Of a DNA stretch of 7,251 nt, positions 1 through 4,973 are shown piece by piece. Origin of the DNA: JASGKO01 sp049840595 (GTDB lineage Bacteria; Verrucomicrobiota; Verrucomicrobiia; Chthoniobacterales; Chthoniobacteraceae); NCBI GenBank assembly GCA_049840595.1, contig JASGKO010000002.1:1-7251 (forward strand), read 5' to 3'. The position numbers and the translations under genes are program-made. Below the pieces are notes generated by a model, which was not told the DNA's origin, did no database searches, and saw nothing but the letters and a program-made list of their open reading frames with translations. Within the stretch, counting starts at the first letter, position 1; every line of letters starts with the position of its first letter.

Positions 1-605
1 TCCACCTGGTCGAGATAGAAGCCGGTCTTCTGCCCCTGCAACAGATCGAGGCGGAAGTTCAGCCCATCGATCACCACCTCCACCGGCCTGGCTTCGCCGT
101 GCAGGACGCCGGTGCGCAGTTCCATGCCCTCCGCCTTGCGGATCGGCGCATCATTGCGCTCAATAATGGTGGCCGGGGCGATGATTTCAAGCAGTGCTTG
201 CACGATCAAATCACGGCGCAATTCCATCGCCAGCGTCAGCGTCTGCAACACCAGCGTATCGCCGTAGCGATCCACGATCAGGCCGGGAAGGCCGTCGCTC
301 TCGCTCCACACGAGACGGCAAAGCTGGAGATTCACGCCTCGCCGCTCGCGGTAGGCCACCGCCTGCTTGATCCGGCGCTGGAAAAAATCGAGGTCTAGAT
401 CCTGCCGCTGCCGGGAAAAGCGACGGGCAATGATCTGCGACTTTGAATTGTAGATCGCACTCCCGATCAACCGGTCGCGACCGTCTTTGAGCGTAACCAC
501 GCATCCATCTTCCAGGTCGCCCCAGCTTTTGAGAATTTCGGTGGTATAGACCCAGTCGTGCCCGTGGTAGATGCGAGCGCGTGGTTTGATGATCAGTCCG
601 GCCAT
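1..605 (-). CDS. rlmI: RlmI-type 23S rRNA (cytosine-C5) methyltransferase, N-terminal 201 residues, cut by the window edge
   Basis: Seen: an open frame starting MAGLIIKPRARIYHGHDW and running off the left edge. An N-terminal PUA-like RNA-binding region (about residues 1-70) is followed by family landmarks: RLVWSESDGLPGLIVDRY (97-114), IIERNDAPIRKAEG (147-160) and GQKTGFYLDQ (191-200), the last lying just before the SAM-binding core, which is outside the window. Known: COG1092 proteins of about 390-400 residues methylate 23S rRNA using SAM; E. coli RlmI makes m5C1962. The start is forced: an in-frame TGA lies at 614-612, and the only codons between it and this ATG are TGG and GCT. No clear Shine-Dalgarno is visible. 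The gene lies 77 bases after kamA on the same strand, so they may share a transcript. Inference: the exact target base cannot be told from this part; another COG1092 member is the alternative. Confidence 0.88.
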   Translation of the reverse strand, partial: MAGLIIKPRARIYHGHDWVYTTEILKSWGDLEDGCVVTLKDGRDRLIGSAIYNSKSQIIARRFSRQRQDLDLDFFQRRIKQAVAYRERRGVNLQLCRLVWSESDGLPGLIVDRYGDTLVLQTLTLAMELRRDLIVQALLEIIAPATIIERNDAPIRKAEGMELRTGVLHGEARPVEVVIDGLNFRLDLLQGQKTGFYLDQV

Positions 606-682
606 AGCCCATCAGGCGTCGCCGAGCAGGCGCGCAAATTCAAGCGTTAATTGTTCCGCGCTGATGATTAAATGCCTTCGCT

Positions 683-1931
683 TCAGGAACAACCGCAGCA
701 TTTACAGTCGTCCGGCTCCTTCGCGGCTTCGACCACGGGCTCGGGAGCCGGGGCCGGAGTTTCCGCCGGACCGGAGTAGGCCGATTCGGGGTATTCGAAG
801 ATCTTCCCCTCGTAATTCCGAATCACGACTTTCTCCGCATCGTGGTAAAGCTCGTAGGCCGGATTGACGGGCACTTTGCCGCCGCCACCGGGGGCATCGA
901 TGACATACTGAGGCACCGCATAGCCCGTGGTATGCCCGCGGAGCGCCTCAATGATTTCAATCCCCTTGCTCACCGGCACCTTGAGGTGCGACGAGCCTTT
1001 GATGAGGTCGAGCTGATAGAGGTAATACGGTCGCACCCGGCAACGCAGAAGTTTTTGCACCAAGGTCTTCATCGTCTCGGCGTTGTCGTTCACGCCACGG
1101 AGGAGCACACTTTGGTTGCCCAGCGGGATGCCGGCGTTCGCCAGTCGCTCCAGCGCCGCCTTCACCTCGGTGGTCAATTCGCGGGCGTGATTCACATGCA
1201 CGCTCATCCAGAGCGGGTGATACTTTTGCAGCATCGCGCAAAGCTCGGGCGTGATCCGTTGCGGAAGAAAAATCGGCACGCGGGAACCGATGCGAACGAA
1301 CTCGATATGTTCGATCGCGCGCACCCGCTTGAGCAGGTATTCCAGCTTGTCGTCGGAAAACAGCAGCGGATCGCCGCCGGAAAACAGCACGTCGCGAATC
1401 TCGCTGTGTTGCTCGAGGGACTCTGAACGCCTCTTCGAAATCGGTGTGCAATTCCTGCTCCCCGGCTCCGCTCACCACGCGGCTGCGGGTGCAATAGCGG
1501 CAGTAGCTGGCGCAACGGTCAGTGACCAGAAACAGAACGCGATCGGGATAGCGGTGAACCAGCCCCGGCACCGGCATGTGCGAATCCTCCCCACACGGGT
1601 CGGCCATCTCGGCGGGCGAGATCAGCGTCTCCTCAAACCGAGGGACCACCTGGCGGCGGATTGGATCGTTGGGATCGTTCGGGTCAATCAGGTTGAAAAA
1701 ATGCGGCGTGATCCCCATCGCCAGCTTGTTGGCCGAGAAAAGAATTCCCTCGCGCTCCTCCTTCAGCAAAGGCAGTTTCTCCTCGATCTGACGCAGGCTT
1801 TTCAGGCTGTTTTTAAGCTGCCATTTCCAATCGTTCCACTGTTCGGCAGGGACATCCGGCCAATGCCCCGGAGCATGTGTGATAAAAGCTTTGTCCTGCG
1901 CCGACGAAGGTTCTGCGGCTGAAGTTTGCAT
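683..1931 (-). pseudogene. kamA: Lysine 2,3-aminomutase (KamA), radical-SAM/PLP enzyme, broken by a one-base frameshift
   Basis: Seen: two frames join near 1417-1419. The first holds residues 1-171, ending DFEEAFRV; the second resumes LEQHSEIRDVLFSGGDP. Dropping one C of the coding-strand CCC run restores a 415-residue protein. Numbered that way: radical-SAM cluster C140-x3-C144-x2-C147, R149, D308 (YQLDLIKG), D345 and PLP lysine K352 (DAPGGGGK). All sit at a constant +15 offset from Clostridium subterminale LAM (C125/C129/C132, R134, D293, D330, K337; numbering from memory). A Pro/Ala linker (about 387-400) leads to the C-terminal CKCCGC (409-414). Known: LAM converts L-lysine to beta-lysine in the cytoplasm; EpmB homologues act on EF-P but lack this zinc tail. 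No ablB acetyltransferase is visible nearby. Start: ATG at 1931 was preferred over GTG at 1988 because a promoter-like sequence lies between them. A sequencing error is as likely as a true pseudogene. Confidence 0.9.
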
Positions 1932-1947
1932 TTTAAAGGTGTTTGGG

Positions 1948-1975
1948 ACGTTAAGCGAGACCAACGGGTTGTCAA
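1948..1975 (-). promoter_or_regulatory. Candidate sigma70-type promoter for kamA
   Basis: Reading the minus strand, a perfect TTGACA (1975-1970) is followed after 16 bases by TAACGT (1953-1948), a moderate -10 match. Only 16 bases separate the -10 from the kamA ATG at 1931, so the message would be almost leaderless, in keeping with the absence of a Shine-Dalgarno there. The GTG at 1988 would lie upstream of transcription start and could not be used from this promoter. This is a pattern match only; a chance TTGACA is possible. Confidence 0.35.
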
Positions 1976-2030
1976 CGAAACGTAACACTTACGTCCCCTG
2001 CTCAACTTCGCCGTTAGAAACGTTTGGGGA

Positions 2031-2080
2031 TGTATGAAAGTCCAAACCCGACGCTTCGCAAACGGGGTCCGTGTCATACA
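2031..2080. repeat. Inverted repeat TGTATGA/TCATACA with inner CCCG/CGGG stem, upstream of kamA
   Basis: Perfect 7-base arms TGTATGA (2031-2037) and TCATACA (2074-2080) enclose a second perfect 4-bp stem, CCCG (2047-2050) with CGGG (2063-2066) around a 12-base loop. A competing 6-bp pairing also exists, GTTTGG (2022-2027) with CCAAAC (2042-2047). It lies in the non-coding block between kamA and fabG, upstream of the candidate kamA promoter. It could be a regulatory fold, a protein-binding palindrome or part of a dispersed repeat; the sequence alone does not decide. I could not match it to the lysine riboswitch. Confidence 0.35.
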
Positions 2081-2099
2081 GGACGGCCCAGAGTAATTT

Positions 2100-2222
2100 A
2101 CCACGGCGGACGCGGCGAGCACGGCGGGGAAAACCATAAAAAATACAACCCTGCGAAATCAGGGTAATTTAGCAGGGTTGTAAAAAACTTGGCGGCTCTA
2201 GTTTCGCCGCGTCCGCCGCGGT
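2100..2222. repeat. 123-bp nested inverted-repeat unit in the fabG-kamA intergenic block
   Basis: Outer arms 2100-2118 and 2204-2222 are inverted copies matching at 18 of 19 positions, including a perfect 15-base core CGGCGGACGCGGCGA (2104-2118). Inside sits an 11-bp hairpin (2144-2154 with 2172-2182). The left side also shows a 9-base period: CGGCGGACG, CGGCGAGCA, CGGCGGGGA at 2104-2130. No reading frame of worth crosses it. The layout resembles a small palindromic dispersed element (REP/MITE-like), but copies elsewhere cannot be checked here. The inner hairpin doubles as a terminator for fabG. Confidence 0.6.
2138..2182 (-). terminator. Rho-independent terminator of the ROK kinase-fabG transcript
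   Basis: On the minus strand the arms TACAACCCTGC (2182-2172) and GCAGGGTTGTA (2154-2144) form a perfect 11-bp stem with a 17-base loop, followed directly by six T (2143-2138). It lies about 60 bases after the fabG stop codon. In the plus direction the stem is followed by A residues, so it should work one way only. A third copy of the unit in the loop, pairing ACCCTG (2148-2153) with CAGGGT (2160-2165), allows a competing shorter hairpin. Confidence 0.7.
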
Positions 2223-2242
2223 TCAATTTCAGTAAGTCGAGG

Positions 2243-2986
2243 TTACATCACCATCCCACCGTCCACGGTGAGACACTGGCCGGTGATGTATTTCGCCTCA
2301 TTGCTCGCGAGGAAGGCGACGGCGGAGGCGATGTCGTCAGTCTCGCCGAAACGGCCAAGCGGGATGCTGCCGACGACGGTGGACTTGATATTCTCGGGCA
2401 GCACCTCGGTCATGTCGGTGGTGATGAAGCCGGGGGCGACCGCGTTGACGGTGATGTTGCGGCTGGCGAGTTCGCGGGCGAGCGACATGGTCAGGCCGAG
2501 CAGGCCGGCCTTGCTCGCCGCGTAGTTGGTCTGCCCGGCATTGCCGACGAGGCCGCTCACGCTGCTGATGTTGATGATGCGACCGGTGCGCTGCTTCATC
2601 ATCGGACGCATGACGCCCTGGATGAAGAAAAACGCGCCCTTCAAATTCGTATCCACCACGGAGTCCCAATCGTCCTCGCTCATGCGCATGGCGAGACCGT
2701 CCTTGGTGATGCCGGCATTGTTCACCAGCACGTCCACCTTGCCGAAATCGGCGAGCACCTTCGCCGCGGTTTCCGTCACCGCCTTGGCATCGGCCACGTC
2801 CACCGCATAGGCCTTGGCCATGCCGGGAAACAGGGCGTTAATCTCCTCGGCGACCTTGCCGGAGCTGGCTTCGGAACGGCTCACACAGGCAACCTTGGCC
2901 CCCTCTTTCGCAAAGCGAAGGGCAATGGCCTGGCCGATTCCACGGCTCGCGCCGGTGACAATGACGACTTGATTTTCGAAACGCAT
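2243..2986 (-). CDS. fabG: 3-oxoacyl-[acyl-carrier-protein] reductase FabG
   Basis: Known role: NADPH-dependent reduction of 3-oxoacyl-ACP to 3-hydroxyacyl-ACP in type II fatty-acid synthesis, cytoplasmic, a tetramer of classical short-chain dehydrogenases. Seen: 247 residues (E. coli FabG has 244); Rossmann cofactor motif TGASRGIG (11-18), NNAG (89-92), catalytic N114, S142, Y155 and K159 (YAASK), then NAVAPGFITTDMT and the C-terminal YITGQCLTVDGGM typical of FabG. The ATG at 2986 gives the family-like start MRFENQVVIVTG; an upstream TTG at 3025 would add 13 poor residues. No Shine-Dalgarno precedes the ATG. It lies 97 bases after the ROK kinase on the same strand and ends before a strong terminator. 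The usual fab neighbours (acpP, fabD, fabF) are absent, so a sugar- or polyol-dehydrogenase role is a less likely alternative. Confidence 0.9.
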   Translation of the reverse strand: MRFENQVVIVTGASRGIGQAIALRFAKEGAKVACVSRSEASSGKVAEEINALFPGMAKAYAVDVADAKAVTETAAKVLADFGKVDVLVNNAGITKDGLAMRMSEDDWDSVVDTNLKGAFFFIQGVMRPMMKQRTGRIINISSVSGLVGNAGQTNYAASKAGLLGLTMSLARELASRNITVNAVAPGFITTDMTEVLPENIKSTVVGSIPLGRFGETDDIASAVAFLASNEAKYITGQCLTVDGGMVM

Positions 2987-3083
2987 AGGTTGGTTAGTTT
3001 CAACTGCGGGCAGGCTGCTGGGCAAGCCTGGAAATTAAAAGCCCGGCCCCTTTCTTACGCTTTGTCTCGCGCTTATTAAGTCC

Positions 3084-4016
3084 CTAAGTCCCAGCCTTGC
3101 GCATCAACAAAGCATGTCCACCCCAAAGGGCCGCCGCATCGGGATACGCCCCGGCCAACACCTCCACCTTCCCCCATGGCGTAATCGACACCCGGTGAAT
3201 CCGCTCCCGCAACCGGGGCAGGATAATTTCCGCCCCACGCATGATACCCCCGCCGATGACCAGCCGCACTGGATCGAAGGCATGGATGAGGTTCACCATC
3301 GCGGCCGACCACGCCGCGATACTGCGCTCGGCGAGTTTGGCCGCCAGCGCATCTCCGGCTTTTTCGAGGCGGAAGACGGCCTCGTAATCAATAACCTTTT
3401 CGGCAAAAAGCGCGGAATCCATCTGGTATTCCCGCGCGATTTCCGGGAGCGCCCACGTGGAGGCTTCCGCCTCCAGGCAGCCCCGGTTGCCGCATGGGCA
3501 TTCCCGCCCCGCGTAGGAAACGATGCTGTGCCCGCCCAGGTTGCTGGCCTGGAAGTGACGACCACTCACCATCCTGCCATCAATCAGTGCCGCCGTGCCG
3601 AAGCCCGTGCCCAGCGTCACTACGATGAGATCGTCCACACCACGCCCCGCGCCGTGCAACCACTCCCCGTAGAGTGCCAGCCGCGCATCGTTATCAATCA
3701 CAAACGGCACATCCCAATGCCCGCGAATCCAGCCCGGCAGATCGAAATCCTTTGCGTCGTCGAATTTGCCGAAGGTCGCCGTCACCTGCCCACGCTCGGG
3801 GTCCACATAGCCGGGATAGGAAATACTGATGCCCTCGCACCGTCCCAGGCCCAGCCGTTCGGAGGCCGCGTTGGCCGCATCGCGGACATGCGCCAGCATC
3901 TCGGGAAACAATTCGCCCGACCGCACCGGGATGGCATCCACATGGGCCAGTTGGCCCTGGGAAAACAGGCCGTATTTGATGCGGGTTCCGCCAACGTCAA
4001 TTGCAACGATACTCAT
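3084..4016 (-). CDS. ROK-family sugar kinase (glucokinase-like)
   Basis: Seen: 310 residues, usual length for a single-domain ROK kinase, with no N-terminal winged-helix region, so a kinase and not a NagC/XylR-type repressor. Motifs: phosphate loop DVGGTRIKYG (7-16); VIDNDARLALYGE with catalytic D110 (107-118); second phosphate motif TLGTGFGTAALIDG (134-147); zinc-site motif H163 with C173-x-C175-x4-C180; E182 of the GCLE sugar contact; IGGGIMRGAE near the end. Known: ROK kinases phosphorylate glucose, N-acetylmannosamine, fructose, allose and similar sugars with ATP in the cytoplasm. Odd: the usual E-x-G-H motif reads LGGH (160-163), so the Glu that contacts the sugar is missing. The substrate is therefore unclear. 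It faces the TIM-barrel gene across a 127-bp spacer and precedes fabG. The ATG at 4016 begins right at the DxGGT strand as expected; no Shine-Dalgarno is seen. Confidence 0.87.
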   Translation of the reverse strand: MSIVAIDVGGTRIKYGLFSQGQLAHVDAIPVRSGELFPEMLAHVRDAANAASERLGLGRCEGISISYPGYVDPERGQVTATFGKFDDAKDFDLPGWIRGHWDVPFVIDNDARLALYGEWLHGAGRGVDDLIVVTLGTGFGTAALIDGRMVSGRHFQASNLGGHSIVSYAGRECPCGNRGCLEAEASTWALPEIAREYQMDSALFAEKVIDYEAVFRLEKAGDALAAKLAERSIAAWSAAMVNLIHAFDPVRLVIGGGIMRGAEIILPRLRERIHRVSITPWGKVEVLAGAYPDAAALWGGHALLMRKAGT

Positions 4017-4143
4017 GGGTAAATGGGAAAGCCCGCAGCCTTGCCAATGTCGTGGAAACGGTCAAGCATCCACAGGGGTTTCCCGTTAAACACGAATCCA
4101 GTTTGCCCTCTTCACCGTTCTCTTCGCACAATCGAAACGATCC
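4017..4143. promoter_or_regulatory. Divergent intergenic region with nested inverted repeats
   Basis: This spacer must hold the start signals for both the ROK kinase (minus) and the TIM-barrel gene (plus). It contains two nested inverted repeats: GGGAAAGCCC (4025-4034) against GGGGTTTCCC (4075-4084), 9 of 10 matching, and inside it a perfect GTGGA (4052-4056) / TCCAC (4069-4073). The half-site TGGAAACG (4053-4060) resembles half of a LacI/CcpA-type operator, but the other half does not match. No strong -35/-10 pair was found for either direction. Confidence 0.4.
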
Positions 4144-4950
4144 ATGAGCGCCACACCCATTCTCTTTCACACCATCGCCGTCGAACCCGCCCGCTGGACT
4201 CCGCAACGGGTCACCCGCCCGCTCGTGGAGCTGCTGCCGGCCATTGCCGAAGCCGGCTTCCACGAGCTGGAGATTTTCGAACCACACCTCACCCAGGCTC
4301 CCAGCCTCGAAGCAATCGGCCAAAGCTTCGCGCGACTGGGAATGACGCCTGTGATGCTCAGCAGCTATCTCACGCTGAACCCGGCCCAGACTTCCGACCA
4401 GACGGTTGCCGAAGAAATCGAGCGAACGAAAGGGCTCATCGAAACCTTTGGCTTCCAGAAGATGCGCGTTTTTGCCGGAGGCGGCATTGACCCGAAAAAT
4501 TCCGTGGCCGTGGCCGTCTTCCGCGAGCGGATCGAGCTCCTCGCCAGCCGCCTGCCCGGGGTCGAACTGCTCATCGAAACGCACGATGACTCCATCGCCG
4601 AAGACCCCGAGGTCCTGGTGGAGATGATCCGGCAACTCAAAGCGCCCAAGGCAGGCCTGCTCTTCCAGCCCACCTTTTTCGATGCGGAAAAAGCGCTCGC
4701 GCAAATCAAGCTGGAGGCGCCCTATATCCGCCATCTCCACCTGCAAAACCGCAACGTGGAAAAAGGCTTTGAACCACTCGCCACCGGCCTCTTCTCGTGG
4801 CCCGAGCTGCTGGCACAACTCCCCGCCCCCGTGCCGATGACGCTGGAATTCACGCCCGCCGGCATTTGCAGTGTGGAGGATTTCGATCTCGCAGAAACCC
4901 TGGCCGAGGCCAAAAAGGAAATCGCCTATATTGAGCAAGCCGCCCGTTAA
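4144..4950 (+). CDS. Sugar phosphate isomerase/epimerase-like TIM-barrel protein (xylose isomerase-like / AP endonuclease 2 fold)
   Basis: Seen: 268 residues, in the size range of the family, with alternating strand and helix segments from AEAGFHELEIF (35-45) onward. Likely divalent-metal ligands at strand ends: E145 (LLIETHDD), H197/H199 (RHLHLQN) and E235 (TLEFTPAG). The position where many relatives carry Asp or Asn reads FQPT (174-177), so the metal site may be altered. Known: relatives isomerise or epimerise free or phosphorylated sugars and polyols (IolE, IolI, D-tagatose epimerase types) in the cytoplasm. No signal peptide is visible. It is divergent from the ROK kinase and convergent with the GH43 xylosidase, which suggests sugar catabolism; the substrate cannot be named. 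The ATG at 4144 is the first suitable start and gives a complete first strand (ILFHTIAVE). No Shine-Dalgarno is seen. A DNA-repair endonuclease IV role is unlikely given the poor motif match. Confidence 0.75.
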   Translation: MSATPILFHTIAVEPARWTPQRVTRPLVELLPAIAEAGFHELEIFEPHLTQAPSLEAIGQSFARLGMTPVMLSSYLTLNPAQTSDQTVAEEIERTKGLIETFGFQKMRVFAGGGIDPKNSVAVAVFRERIELLASRLPGVELLIETHDDSIAEDPEVLVEMIRQLKAPKAGLLFQPTFFDAEKALAQIKLEAPYIRHLHLQNRNVEKGFEPLATGLFSWPELLAQLPAPVPMTLEFTPAGICSVEDFDLAETLAEAKKEIAYIEQAAR

Positions 4951-4965
4951 ACACGAGCGGCTTGC
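4935..4965. terminator. Hairpin between convergent genes, possible bidirectional terminator
   Basis: Perfect 9-bp arms GCAAGCCGC (4935-4943) and GCGGCTTGC (4957-4965) with a 13-base loop that contains the TAA stop of the TIM-barrel gene. It lies in the 23-base gap region between two genes that end facing each other, where a shared terminator is expected. There is no T-run on either strand, so it is not a classical intrinsic terminator; it may block exonucleases or slow polymerase instead. Confidence 0.5.
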
Positions 4966-4973
4966 CCCACCAC

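Noticed and set aside
211..612. A 133-residue minus-strand frame starting at 612 over the rlmI region.
   Set aside because: Arg/Pro-rich product in the wrong frame. The frame starting at 605 gives clear RlmI motifs.
612..701. 29-residue minus-strand ORF (MLRLFLKRRHLIISAEQLTL...) between kamA and rlmI, overlapping the kamA 3' end.
   Set aside because: Very short, no start signal, overlaps a conserved gene, and no recognisable family. It ends 6 bases before the rlmI ATG, so translational coupling is imaginable, but nothing supports it as a gene.
1411..1424. Programmed +1 ribosomal frameshift as an explanation for the kamA break.
   Set aside because: No in-frame stop, no rare-codon pause and no known slippery heptamer at GTC CCT CGA. 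KamA is not known to use frameshifting, so error or mutation is simpler.
1932..2242. Lysine riboswitch upstream of kamA.
   Set aside because: The region has hairpins but I could not find the conserved L-box core elements or the five-helix layout.
2189..3079. A 296-residue plus-strand open frame antisense to fabG.
   Set aside because: The His/Gly/Asp-rich product is the mirror of FabG codons; FabG on the minus strand is unmistakable.
2987..3083. CAGGCT/AGCCTG hairpin in the ROK-fabG gap as a terminator.
   Set aside because: Only 6 bp with an 8-base loop and no following T-run on the minus strand. More likely part of the leader or chance.
4053..4066. LacI/CcpA-type operator at TGGAAACGGTCAAG.
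   Set aside because: Only the left half fits the TGNAANCG pattern; the right half has no symmetric counterpart.
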